Source of the DNA: Rhodobacteraceae bacterium UBA6273
Lineage (GTDB): Bacteria; Pseudomonadota; Alphaproteobacteria; Rhodobacterales; Rhodobacteraceae
Length of the DNA: 26,272 bases
Reading direction: 5' to 3'
Assembly: GCA_002440625.1 (NCBI GenBank)
Contig: DJUV01000334.1
Location: 1-26,272 of the forward strand
In this document: piece after piece, positions 16,211 to 25,397 of the stretch
Layout of the letters: every line of letters starts with the position of its first letter
Position numbering within the stretch: the first letter of the stretch is position 1
Position numbers and translations under genes: made by a program
The notes under the pieces: model-generated
Database searches by the model: none
Told to the model about the DNA's origin: nothing
The model's input: the letters and a program-made list of their open reading frames with translations, nothing else

Positions 16211-19200
16211 CATACTGCCTGCCACCGAAACGGGAAAAGCCGGCCTGATCCTGAATCCGGTTCTTGCGACCAAGGTGAATTTCGCCACGGCGCAAAATGG
16301 CGTGGCGGTCATCAAACGACTTGGCATCGAGAACGGCGGTGCTGAGCCTTTTGAGAATGTCCGTCTCACGCTGTCGGCCAATCCCGCAATCGTTCGGGAA
16401 AAGACCTGGACGATCGACCGCATTCCCGCAGGAACCACGCTGCATCTGAACGATCTTGAGACCCCGCTCGATACCGCGCTTCTGGGCGGGCTGGACGAGG
16501 CCGAGATCGGGCAGATCAAGTTCCGGCTGGCCGCGCAGGGGGAAGACGATGTCATCTCGCCCCACCGGATCGAGATGCTGGCCCGCGACGAATGGGGCGG
16601 GCTGGCAGAGATGGACAATATCCTTGCGGCCTTTGTTTCGCCCAACCAGCCTTTCATCGCCCGTATCCTCAAGGATGCGGCACGGATTTTGGAGGCCGCG
16701 GGCCATTCTGGTGCGATGGATGGCTATCAATCGAACGATCCGCTGCGGGTCTGGATGCTGGCAGGGGCGATCTGGTCGGCCGCAACCGGGCGTGGCCTGA
16801 CCTATGCCGTTCCTCCGGCCTCGTTCGAGCGGATCGGACAGAAGATCCGCGACCCCGAGCGGATTGCGTCCGAGGGTCTTGCCACCTGTCTCGACAGCAC
16901 GCTTTTGCTGGCTGCGGCCTATGAGGCGGCGGGCCTGAACACGGCGGTGCTGTTCGCGCAGGGCCACGCCTGGGTCGGAGTCTGGCTGGTCAGAAAGGAT
17001 TTCGGGCGTCTGGTAGAGCCCGATGTGGTCACAGTGCGCAAAGCTGTCGTCGCTCGTGAGTTCGTGGCGCTGGAAACGACGCTACTGACGAAGCGGCCCA
17101 GCATCGGGTTTGAAGAGGCGGTGCGGGCTGGGCGCGACCGCCTCTCCGAAGCGCGGGAGGCCGAGTTCATTCAGGCCGTCGATATCAACCGCGCCCGTGC
17201 CGCGCGCATTCGGCCGCTGGCGAGCCACCGCATTCAGGAGGCCGCCGCCGCCGAACAAATCGCCGCCGCCCCTGCTGCTTTGCCGCGTCCGCTCGACCTC
17301 GGCCTGCTACCCGGTGAACTGGCGGACGAGGCGCCTACGACGCCTCTTGGCCGGGTGGAGCGCTGGCAACGCAAGCTGCTGGATCTATCACTTGGCAACA
17401 GGCTTCTGAACTTCCGCGACGTGCGCGGGGCGGTCGCCATGATCTGCCCCGATATTTCTGGCACCGAGGATCGCCTCGCCAATGGCGAGACTTTTCGCCT
17501 GCTTGCATTGAAAGACGAGAATGCGGTTTCGGGACGGGATCTTTCCGCCGACGAAGCCCGACAGATCGAGTTGGGTCTTGCCCGTGACGCCTTGGTGCGC
17601 GGCCAGATCGCCGTGCCGCTGACCGCCCGCGACATGACGAACCGCCTGACCGAGCTTTACCGCAAGGCCCGCAGCGACATGGCCGAGGGCGGGACGAACA
17701 CCTTGTTCCTGGCAGTCGGACTCCTGCGCTGGAAACGGTCCGATGGTGACAGCCGTTCCTATCGCGCGCCGCTTCTGCTGCTGCCGGTCAGGCTGGAACG
17801 GCGGTCGGCGCAGTCCGAATTCCGACTGAGTCAGCTGGAAGACGAGGTGCGGATCAATTCGACGCTGCTGGAAATGCTGAAACGCGATTTCGAGTTGCGG
17901 CTTCCCGAACTGGAGGGGGACCTGCCGCGCGATGAAAGTGGTCTCGACATCCCGCGCATCATGGAGATCCTGCGGCAGCGGGTGCGGGACGTTCCCGGAT
18001 TCGAGATTGTCGAAGAATTCGCACTTTCCACCTTTTCCTTCGCCAAATACCTGATGTGGAAGGATCTGGTCGACCGCACGGATTCCCTGCGCGAAAGCCG
18101 GATGGTCGCCCATCTGATCGACAATCCGACCGAGACTTTCGACGGTGCCAGAACGCCGATGCCGCGCCCGTCGGATATTGACCGCAAACATGCGCCGGGC
18201 GACCTGCTGGCACCGCTTCCGGCTGACAGCTCGCAGCTTTCGGCCGTTCTTGCCGCCGCCGAAGGGCGCGATTTCGTGCTGATCGGGCCGCCGGGCACGG
18301 GCAAGAGCCAGAGCATCACCAACATCATCGCCGACCAGCTTGGCCGTGGCCGCACCGTGCTGTTCGTTGCCGAGAAATCGGCGGCGCTGGACGTGGTGCA
18401 TCGCAGGCTGGAACGCCACGGTCTTGGCCATGCCGTGCTGGAACTGCATTCCAACAAGGCTGATCGAAAAAGCGTCCTGACCCAGCTTGGCCGGTCCTGG
18501 GATCGTGCCAGTGCCGCGAAGGCAGAAGAATGGGTTCGCGTCGCCGAAGAACTGCGCCTGACCCGAGACCAGTTGAACGCCTATGTTGACGCGCTGCACC
18601 GTTCCGGCAGGCAGGGTTTCAGCGTCTACCAGGCTATCGGCAGATGCGCCGGGGGCGCCCCCGGCTTTGCCCTGCGCTTCGACAACAAGGACAGCCACGA
18701 TGCCGCAAGCTGGCACCGGCTGCGCGCGCTGGCGGGCGATCTGGGCCAGCAACATCGGATCGTTGCAGATATCGATCCAGCAGGGCCGCTCTCGTTTTTG
18801 GATCATGGCGAATGGTCTTTTGGCTGGCAGGACAGCTATCTTGCCAGCGCCAAGGCATTGCGCGAGGCGCGGCTGACGGCGCGGATGGCACGCCAAACGC
18901 TGGCCGGGCAGCTTGGCCTGTCATTGGCCGAGGCCGACACGGCAGACATTGCCGCCGCACTTTCCTGGCTTGCCGGGCAGCGACTGGACAAGCCCGGCAT
19001 CTCGACCGCAGCATTGCGAGACCCCGAGGCGGGGAAGGCCGATCTCGATACGCTTGAGGCATCCCTTGGCCGCGCGGCGCAGGCGCGGGCGGCGCTGTCC
19101 GCTCGCTATCCCGACGAGGGGTTGGCGGACATGCCGCTTGACGCGCTGGAATTGCAATGGCGCGAGGCCCAGGGCAAGTCATGGCCCTTTGCCGGGATAG

Positions 19201-22037
19201 CGCAGAAGAAACTGCGCAAGCTGCTGCAAAGCTATGCCATCTCGGGCGAGGCTGATCCGGCGCGTGATCTGCACGCATTGAAACAGCTTCTACGGGCACG
19301 GAAAGAGTCTGCGGCCTCCGCACTTAGAACCCTGCCGGGATTTGCCGATGAAGAGACGGATGTCACCCGCATCCGCGCCGAACTGGATGCCGCGGACGGC
19401 TATCTGGCGCTGGAGCGCCATCTGCGGGCCGCCGGCTTCCCCCAAGCTCAACTCGAATCCCAGCGAGCCGAACTGTCACGCGCATCGGGTGGCCGTTTCG
19501 CCCCGCTGTTGCAGGCGCTCAGCCAAACCGACAGCGCGGAACTTTCGGCCAGTGCCGCTTTTGCCGATCTGGGTGGCGCGCTGCCCCCCGGCCGCGAAGA
19601 ATTGCTTGCCGGGCTTGAAGCCCAGCAGCACAGGTTCGGGGATTGGCTGAAATGGCGTGCGACGCGGGCGGAGGCGATCGGCGCTGGCTTGGAACCTCTG
19701 GTCGTCGCATTGGAGGAAAAGGCCGATATCTCCGACACCGCTCTCGCCTTTGAGCATGCCTATGCGGCGTGGTGGCTGCGTCTGGCCATGGATGCCGAAC
19801 CGGCCCTGCGAGGTTTCGCCCATTGGCAACATGATGCGCTGATCCGACGGTTTCGGGATCTCGACCACGCCATGGCCGATCTCACCTCGGGAGAGGTGAT
19901 GCGGCGATTGGGCAATGATCTGCCCCTGCGCGATGCGGTGCCGCGCAATTCCGAACTGGGTGGGCTGCGGCATCAGCTTGGGCTGCAACGCCCGACCAAG
20001 GCGATCCGCAATCTGATTGCCGATATGCCCAGCAGCTTTACCAAACTGGCGCCCTGCGTGCTGATGTCGCCGCTGTCGGTTGCGCAATACCTGCCGGCGG
20101 GGCAGGCGCAATTTGATCTGGTGATCTTCGATGAGGCCTCACAGATCTCGACCTGGGATGCGATCGGCGCGATTGCGCGCGGTCGGCAGGCGATCATCGT
20201 CGGCGATCCAAAGCAACTGCCGCCGACCAACTTCTTCGGCCGCAGCGACGATGGTGCCGATGATGGTGAGGAACTCGCCGAGTTCGAGAAAGACATGCCC
20301 TCGATCCTTGATGAGGTTGCGGCCGCAGGCATCCCGACGCATCGCCTGAACTGGCATTACCGCAGCCGGGACGAGGCGCTGATCGCCTTCTCGAACCATC
20401 ACTATTACGATGGCGGGCTGGTGACTTTCCCGTCGCCCGATGCGTCGGGCGAGGCGGTGCGGCTGCACAAGGTGATGGGCACCTATCAGCGTGCGAAAGG
20501 CTCGACCAACCCCGACGAGGCGCGCGCCATCACGGCCTTCATCCGCAAGCGCCTGACCGAATGGCTGAAACGCCCCGAAGATGATCGCCCGACGCTGGGC
20601 GTCATCACCTTCAACGCCCAGCAACAGGGGCTGATCCTTGATCTGCTGGATGCCGAACGCAAGGCCAACCCGGATTTCGAATGGTTCTTCTCGGACGACC
20701 GTGAAGAGCCGCTGATCGTCAAGAACCTTGAAAACATTCAGGGTGACGAACGTGATGTCATGCTGTTCTCGATCACCTTTGGCCCTGATCAGGCGGGCAA
20801 GATCACCATGAATTTCGGCGCGATGAACAAGGATGGCGGCGAGAAACGCCTGAATGTGGCCATCACGCGCGCAAGGGCAGAATTGCATGTCTTTGCCTCG
20901 ATCGGCGCCGATCAGATCGACATGACCCGGACGCGGGCGCGGGGAGTGGCAGACCTCAAGGCCTTTCTCGATTTCGCGGGACGGGGGGCGGTGGCGTTAG
21001 CGGGGCAGGACAGCGGGTCCGTTGGCCCGGCGGATTCACTGTTTGAAGAGGCGGTGCGGGATGCCCTGACCGCGAAAGGCTGGGAGGTTCACTGCCAGAT
21101 CGGCGTGTCCGGTTTCCGCATCGACCTTGGTGTGCGCCATCCCGATCACGCCGGAGCCTGGCTCGCGGGGGTGGAATGTGATGGCGCACGCTATCATTCC
21201 TCGGCCACGGCGCGGGATCGGGACCGTATCCGACAGGCGGTTCTGGAAGGGCTCGGCTGGTCGATCCTGCGGATCTGGTCGACCGACTGGTTCCGCGCAC
21301 CCGAGGCCATGCTCCTGCGCGTCGACACCAGCCTGACAGAGCTTCTGGAGGCCGACCGTGCCCGGCGCGCCCGGATCGTTCCCGACGACCAGATGCCAGA
21401 GGCGCCGGAGGATGGAGCGCCCGAGCCGGATGTTATTATCGAGGTCGATGACGCTCCACCTGCACCGGCCAGCCTCCCCGTGGCCCCGGCTCCGGAAGCG
21501 GCCATGCTTTTCGCGCGGGGACCAGTGCGTGGCATGCCAGTGGCGCACGAAGGCGGAACGGGAAGCGCCGCGCACGCGGACGCTGACCGCTTCTTCGACG
21601 CCAGCTATACGCCTCAGCTCCTTTTATTGATGGAACAGATCATCGCCAGCCAGGGGCCAACGCCCGAGGCATTGCTGGCGCGGCGCATTTCCCAACTCCA
21701 CGGCTGGCAACGCACCGGCGCCCGCATTCAGGCCCGGATTGCTGCTCTGCAGGGTATATTCGACACGACCATGGAGGGAGAGAGCTGTTTTCTCTGGATC
21801 AGCGGCAACGTCAGGGACCGGGTTCCCTTCCGGGGGATGGCTGAGCGCTCGCTTCGCGAAATATCCCGGACCGAGATCGCAGATCTGATTGATCGAAACC
21901 TGGAAAAAATAGCAGCAGCCGAGGATCCCGATCTCGAACTTGCCCGTCTCGCGGGTATTGGCCGGCTGAGCAAGGATGCGAGGGAGTATCTGAACTCCTG
22001 TCGTGAATGGCGGGATCTCTCATCAACGCCCCTTTGA
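16200..22037 (+). CDS. Giant DUF4011 / SF1 helicase / Vsr-like nuclease / DUF3320 protein
   Basis: A 1945-residue multidomain protein. In order: an N-terminal region to about 220; a transglutaminase-like segment (LATCLDSTLLLAAAYEAAGL near 230, GHAWVGVWL near 255); DUF4011 (WQRKLLDLSLGNRLLNFRDV near 387); an SF1 helicase with Walker A GPPGTGKSQS near 696, Walker B VIFDEASQI near 1308, VGDPKQLPPTNFF, LNWHYRSRDEALI, ENIQGDERDVMLFS and RLNVAITRARAELHVF near 1550. A Vsr/MTES_1575-like endonuclease follows (about 1613-1700: FRIDLGV, GVECDGARYHS, GWSILRIWSTDWF), then DUF3320 (about 1800-1845). ATG 16200, with GAGAGAG upstream, is preferred over TTG 16185. It overlaps the ATPase gene by 11 nt, so the three genes form one translational unit. 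Helicase-nuclease proteins of this build recur in defence islands; its target is unknown. Confidence 0.9.
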   Translation: MPDDILPATETGKAGLILNPVLATKVNFATAQNGVAVIKRLGIENGGAEPFENVRLTLSANPAIVREKTWTIDRIPAGTTLHLNDLETPLDTALLGGLDEAEIGQIKFRLAAQGEDDVISPHRIEMLARDEWGGLAEMDNILAAFVSPNQPFIARILKDAARILEAAGHSGAMDGYQSNDPLRVWMLAGAIWSAATGRGLTYAVPPASFERIGQKIRDPERIASEGLATCLDSTLLLAAAYEAAGLNTAVLFAQGHAWVGVWLVRKDFGRLVEPDVVTVRKAVVAREFVALETTLLTKRPSIGFEEAVRAGRDRLSEAREAEFIQAVDINRARAARIRPLASHRIQEAAAAEQIAAAPAALPRPLDLGLLPGELADEAPTTPLGRVERWQRKLLDLSLGNRLLNFRDVRGAVAMICPDISGTEDRLANGETFRLLALKDENAVSGRDLSADEARQIELGLARDALVRGQIAVPLTARDMTNRLTELYRKARSDMAEGGTNTLFLAVGLLRWKRSDGDSRSYRAPLLLLPVRLERRSAQSEFRLSQLEDEVRINSTLLEMLKRDFELRLPELEGDLPRDESGLDIPRIMEILRQRVRDVPGFEIVEEFALSTFSFAKYLMWKDLVDRTDSLRESRMVAHLIDNPTETFDGARTPMPRPSDIDRKHAPGDLLAPLPADSSQLSAVLAAAEGRDFVLIGPPGTGKSQSITNIIADQLGRGRTVLFVAEKSAALDVVHRRLERHGLGHAVLELHSNKADRKSVLTQLGRSWDRASAAKAEEWVRVAEELRLTRDQLNAYVDALHRSGRQGFSVYQAIGRCAGGAPGFALRFDNKDSHDAASWHRLRALAGDLGQQHRIVADIDPAGPLSFLDHGEWSFGWQDSYLASAKALREARLTARMARQTLAGQLGLSLAEADTADIAAALSWLAGQRLDKPGISTAALRDPEAGKADLDTLEASLGRAAQARAALSARYPDEGLADMPLDALELQWREAQGKSWPFAGIAQKKLRKLLQSYAISGEADPARDLHALKQLLRARKESAASALRTLPGFADEETDVTRIRAELDAADGYLALERHLRAAGFPQAQLESQRAELSRASGGRFAPLLQALSQTDSAELSASAAFADLGGALPPGREELLAGLEAQQHRFGDWLKWRATRAEAIGAGLEPLVVALEEKADISDTALAFEHAYAAWWLRLAMDAEPALRGFAHWQHDALIRRFRDLDHAMADLTSGEVMRRLGNDLPLRDAVPRNSELGGLRHQLGLQRPTKAIRNLIADMPSSFTKLAPCVLMSPLSVAQYLPAGQAQFDLVIFDEASQISTWDAIGAIARGRQAIIVGDPKQLPPTNFFGRSDDGADDGEELAEFEKDMPSILDEVAAAGIPTHRLNWHYRSRDEALIAFSNHHYYDGGLVTFPSPDASGEAVRLHKVMGTYQRAKGSTNPDEARAITAFIRKRLTEWLKRPEDDRPTLGVITFNAQQQGLILDLLDAERKANPDFEWFFSDDREEPLIVKNLENIQGDERDVMLFSITFGPDQAGKITMNFGAMNKDGGEKRLNVAITRARAELHVFASIGADQIDMTRTRARGVADLKAFLDFAGRGAVALAGQDSGSVGPADSLFEEAVRDALTAKGWEVHCQIGVSGFRIDLGVRHPDHAGAWLAGVECDGARYHSSATARDRDRIRQAVLEGLGWSILRIWSTDWFRAPEAMLLRVDTSLTELLEADRARRARIVPDDQMPEAPEDGAPEPDVIIEVDDAPPAPASLPVAPAPEAAMLFARGPVRGMPVAHEGGTGSAAHADADRFFDASYTPQLLLLMEQIIASQGPTPEALLARRISQLHGWQRTGARIQARIAALQGIFDTTMEGESCFLWISGNVRDRVPFRGMAERSLREISRTEIADLIDRNLEKIAAAEDPDLELARLAGIGRLSKDAREYLNSCREWRDLSSTPL

Positions 22038-22740
22038 TGTTCAATCCCAGGATCATTCTGCGAAGCTCCGAAAGGCGCACGGCCGACGATCGCAACAATT
22101 GCGCCTTATCACGACCCGAGGATCGCCCGGCAGGGGCCGTCCACGTCAGTCCGCAGGTCGGTCGATCTCGGCCCCGCCCGCTCTTTTGTGCCGCGCGGCA
22201 TGCTGCTCGGAGCCCAAAGTTGGCGCGCGGTCGCTATACCCCGTCGCGACAGGGTGGCTTGCCAATTGCAATCGACCCGTGCGGCTGCCTAAAGGCGGAA
22301 GCCGCGAGGGAGGGGCGCGGATAGCAAAATTTCGTCATATCGCCTAAATTTCGCGGGTTGCGACCTATGGGCCCGAGTGACCGCTCAGTTCTGTATCACT
22401 GCCATGGCGACGACGATTTTGCTGCAGGCCAGTCGAACGGCGGCTTTATGGTGCATCGCCACGCAGGATCGAGCGAAGCAGACCGACAGCTATGGGCCGG
22501 CCGTTCTCATCGGCGAAAGCTGGGCCCAGGACCACCCAACTGAACAGCCGTCGGTCCGGTCCGAGCCGAATATCACCAATGCTTCGGTTTGAGTGGTGTC
22601 GGGTTCCATGGTCCCCATCAACGGTCAGGCCGCTCGAAAAACTGGTCATCAGAAAGCCGACCCGACTGCCGCGGCAGATTTCGGCATCATCAGTCGATGC
22701 CTAAGCGGAGGAACTGCTCAAGTTCAATGCTCCACTTTCA
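22038..22740. other. Gene-poor stretch downstream of the helicase gene
   Basis: No convincing gene is seen in about 700 bp. A hairpin with bulge (GCGGCTGCC-TAAA-GGC...AGCCGC, about 22281-22304) lies 245 bp past the helicase stop but lacks a T-run, so it is not a clear terminator. A short direct repeat AAATTTCG occurs twice near 22327-22352. On the minus strand, 22446-22649 encodes 67 residues, part of which (RLFSWVVLGPAFADENGRP) looks protein-like, but no family is recognised and no good start is visible. It is best read as eroded intergenic DNA next to an IS insertion. Confidence 0.5.
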
Positions 22741-22787
22741 ATCGGCTTACAAAACTGACCCCCTGTCGGCGTCCAATATTGACCCCC
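22741..22787. repeat. Left terminal repeats of the IS21 element
   Basis: Two adjacent copies of a motif ending TGACCCCC occupy 22741-22763 and 22764-22787. The outer copy (ATCGGC...CAAAACTGACCCCC) matches the inverse of the inner right copy at 24507-24530 in about 20 of 23 positions. The inner copy (TGTCGGCGTCCAAT...) resembles the inverse of the outer right copy. Confidence 0.7.
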
Positions 22788-22863
22788 ATGCGTCGGCGAG
22801 ATCAGGGCCTGAGCCGACGGAACTAATCAGGTTGTGAAGGCGGGTCAGGCCCTGATCGGGGGC

Positions 22864-23085
22864 TCAGGCGCGGTTCTTGAAGCGCCAGGAGTCGTTGCCG
22901 GTCTCGACGATCTCGCAGTGGTGGGTGAGCCGGTCGAGCAACGCGGTGGTCATCTTGGCGTCGCCGAAGACGGAAGGCCATTCGCCGAAGGCGAGATTGG
23001 TGGTGACGATGATCGAGGTGCGTTCGTAGAGGCGGCTGATCAGGTGGAACAGGAGTTGTCCGCCGGCCTGCGCGAAGGGCAGATA
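22864..23085 (-). pseudogene. istB: IstB C-terminal fragment (5' part deleted)
   Basis: About 73 codons of IstB remain, beginning at [20 protein letters not shown]. They run through [15 protein letters not shown] and [19 protein letters not shown] to the natural end DSWRFKNRA. The preceding 170 or so residues, including Walker A and most of the AAA+ core, are missing, and the sequence fuses directly to istA near 23083. The remaining part is well conserved with no internal stops, so the deletion looks recent. It has no start codon of its own and is probably not translated as a working helper. Confidence 0.85.
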
Positions 23086-24458
23086 TTGATGACGACCGGG
23101 GCGGAATGGACGCCGTGATCGAGGGCTTCGCGGCAGGTCGCCTCGACGGAGGTCAGGCCATCGGTCGCGACGCACGTGAGGATCTGGACCATCTGCCGGT
23201 CACCGTCATCGACGCTCTTCAGCTTGCGCTGGATGGAGTTCATCGCGGGCGGCAGCACCCAGTTCCGGAACGGCGCCCCGTTCCGCAGCGCCCCCGGTTT
23301 GCGCGCCAGAACCGGCACATAGTGCCAAGGATCATAGACCGTCTGACCCCGTCCGAAGGCCCGGACATGCTCACCGACGACGATGCCGTTCTGACGGATC
23401 ACGATCCGATCGGCATAGGCATGCACCTCGACCGGACGGCCGACCGCCGTCGAGACCACCGAGTATTTGTTGTTGTCAAAGCGCACCGTGCAGGTCTTCG
23501 ACACCGAGGCTGGCACGCTGTGGAAGCCATCGAAGGGGCCGGCATAGGGCACGAGGTGAGGCCGCTCCGCCTCGAACATCTCCCAGATCGTCTTGTCCAC
23601 TTCGTCAGTGTGACGGTGCGCCTTGGCATAGGCCACGCACTTGTCCATCAGCCAGGCGTTCAGCTCATCGAGGGTCTTCACCCGCAGGCGTCGCGTGAAG
23701 AACCGCTCCCGCACCAGACCGACCTGGTTCTCGACCTGGCCCTTCTCCCAGCCCGACGCCGGCGTGCAGGCAACCGGTTGGATTAGGTAGTGGCTGCACA
23801 TCTGCAGGAAGCGCCGGTTGTAGAGCCGCTCCTTGCCGATAAAGATCGCCTCCACCGCCGTCTTCATATTGTCGTAGATGCCTCGCGTGCAGACGCCCCG
23901 GAAGAACGCGAAGGCCCGGTCATGCGCGTCGAACACCATCTCCTGGCTCTCGCGCATGTAGGCCCGGGCGAACATCATCCGGCTGCGGCAGAGCCGGACA
24001 TGCGCCACCTTCACCGTGACGGTCACCCCGGCGATCAGCACGACCTCGTGGCTCCAGTCGAACTGATACGCCTCGCCCGGGGCATAATAGAGCGGCACGT
24101 AAGCCTCTGCCGCCGCCCCGCGGCCCTTCGACCAGCCTCGGGCATAGCGCCGGACAGCGTCATAACCGCCCTCATAGCCGAGGGCACGCAATTCCTCGAA
24201 AATCCGGATCAGCGTCAGCCGTTCCCGCGACGGCTTGCCCTCGTTCGACGTCAGCAACTGCTCCAACTGCGCCTGCCAGGGCCCGATCCGCGGCATCGGC
24301 TGACGCTCGCGCTCATAGCTGAAGTCGGTCTCGTCAGATCGCAGGATCTTCCGCACCGTGTTGCGCGACACGTGCAGCTCCCGGACGATCCTCTTCACCG
24401 ACCAGCGCTGGACATGAAAGGCTCGCCGAACCCGCGCAATCGTATCCACCCGCTTCAA
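23040..24458 (-). CDS. istA: IS21-family transposase IstA, C-terminus replaced by out-of-frame istB sequence
   Basis: A 472-residue IstA that is nearly complete. It has an N-terminal HTH ([21 protein letters not shown]), a DDE core with Asp in [10 protein letters not shown], Asp in [10 protein letters not shown] and Glu in [12 protein letters not shown], and a C-terminal SH3-like Mu-type region ([13 protein letters not shown]). Homology runs to [12 protein letters not shown]. The last 13 residues ([13 protein letters not shown]) are istB sequence read in the wrong frame, replacing about 40 natural residues. The catalytic domain is intact. Whether the shortened tail still works is unknown, and without IstB efficient transposition is unlikely. 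Confidence 0.9.
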   Translation of the reverse strand: MKRVDTIARVRRAFHVQRWSVKRIVRELHVSRNTVRKILRSDETDFSYERERQPMPRIGPWQAQLEQLLTSNEGKPSRERLTLIRIFEELRALGYEGGYDAVRRYARGWSKGRGAAAEAYVPLYYAPGEAYQFDWSHEVVLIAGVTVTVKVAHVRLCRSRMMFARAYMRESQEMVFDAHDRAFAFFRGVCTRGIYDNMKTAVEAIFIGKERLYNRRFLQMCSHYLIQPVACTPASGWEKGQVENQVGLVRERFFTRRLRVKTLDELNAWLMDKCVAYAKAHRHTDEVDKTIWEMFEAERPHLVPYAGPFDGFHSVPASVSKTCTVRFDNNKYSVVSTAVGRPVEVHAYADRIVIRQNGIVVGEHVRAFGRGQTVYDPWHYVPVLARKPGALRNGAPFRNWVLPPAMNSIQRKLKSVDDGDRQMVQILTCVATDGLTSVEATCREALDHGVHSAPVVINICPSRRPADNSCST

Positions 24459-24506
24459 CTCCCCCTCCGTCCGCTGCCTCGCAACGGACGGTCAGATGAA
24501 CCAGCA

Positions 24507-24567
24507 GGGGGGTCAATTTTGGATGCCGATCACCCCGCCAACGGGGTCAAAATTGCACGCCGAAACA
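24507..24567. repeat. Right terminal repeats of the IS21 element
   Basis: Two copies beginning GGGGTCAA lie at 24507-24530 (inner) and 24543-24567 (outer, ending GCCGAAACA). They are inverted relative to the left pair at 22741-22787. They mark the right end of the element just upstream of istA. Confidence 0.7.
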
Positions 24568-25397
24568 CATTCGGCGCATTGCGGCGGCCAATTGCTCCAG
24601 CGACCGCGCCAGGCCTTGAGGTGACCTTTGACCTGCGGAGGCTTTGACGAAACTGCGGGGCCAAGTTGCCGAGTGGCGGACGAGCAACTATTGCGACGCG
24701 TTCAAGCGGGATGTGCGGTGTAGCAGATCAAGGTGCGTGGGACGCGAGTGGCAGCTTTGGAGGCTTGTTGCAGTTGCCATGCCGCACTCGCGCAAGGCCG
24801 CTCCCTGCCCATTACGTCGCCACAGAGGAGCCCTGGACCGCCCCCCTCGGCGGCGCCAGTACGCATCCCCATCGATCGTCTCCCAGTTTCCTAGGACTTC
24901 GCTCCCCGAGGCCCAGCTGTAATGCGGCGACGTATCCCTCGCCACGGCCAGAGTGTCCCATGGGTCTCGCCGTCTGCCGCCCGGATGATGCCTGGCCATT
25001 CCTGGTGCGGCATCCCTTCCGTTCTGTCGTCTCCGGACCGCCATCAGAAAGTCAGTGATCCCGCGCGGTGGGCGTCTCGCAGCAGGAGATCGTCGGTGCC
25101 GGCAGGTCTGTGCGCGCACCGCCGACTCGGGAGATGAACGCCTTTCGGATGCGATCGACCCACTGTTTGATCGACAGGTGCGGAGCACAGACATGAGATC
25201 TTGGAGGCGAACAAAAGACGAGCGCTCACTTTTCAGCTATTCGCCCTCCTACAAAACTATTTCTTACGTTCCGAGGTGACCTAGCGTATCGCCGTTTAAC
25301 CCAGTCTGGCTTGCACTTTTTGCAAGGTCGTCGCGATCCTGAGCGCCTCGGCCTCACGCAGCACCCAAGCAAAAAATCGCGAAAAACACCGCTTTCT
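24568..25397. other. Gene-poor stretch, no recognisable gene
   Basis: About 830 bp with only short, unrecognised open frames on either strand. A minus-strand AGGAGG near 25245 precedes a GTG-started 61-codon frame (25044-25229) of no known family, and the spacing is too long to be convincing. A short hairpin CTTGCA-CTTTT-TGCAAG lies at 25310-25326. On the minus strand the codons ending at the TAA at 25296 read like a helical C-terminus (REAEALRIATTLQKVQ), but no start or upstream domain can be found. Probably decayed accessory DNA. Confidence 0.45.

Larger units (their letters stand above)
22741..24567 (-). mobile_element. IS21-family insertion sequence with internal deletion
   Basis: An IS21-type element of about 1.83 kb, shorter than the usual 2.0-2.5 kb. 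It has paired terminal repeats at both ends, an istA gene, and only the last quarter of istB. The istA frame joins istB sequence near 23083, where family members would have the istA C-terminus, an istA/istB junction and the istB N-terminal AAA+ domain. Roughly 0.6 kb is missing. Both ends look intact, so the copy could still be moved if a related element supplied IstA and IstB. No flanking target duplication was identified with confidence. Confidence 0.8.

Noticed and set aside
17388..18896. 502-codon minus-strand open frame inside the helicase gene
   Set aside because: Antisense shadow; no recognisable domain, while the plus strand encodes the DUF4011 and Walker A regions.
23106..24647. Plus-strand open frames opposite istA
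   Set aside because: They mirror the transposase codons; no ribosome-binding site or known family.
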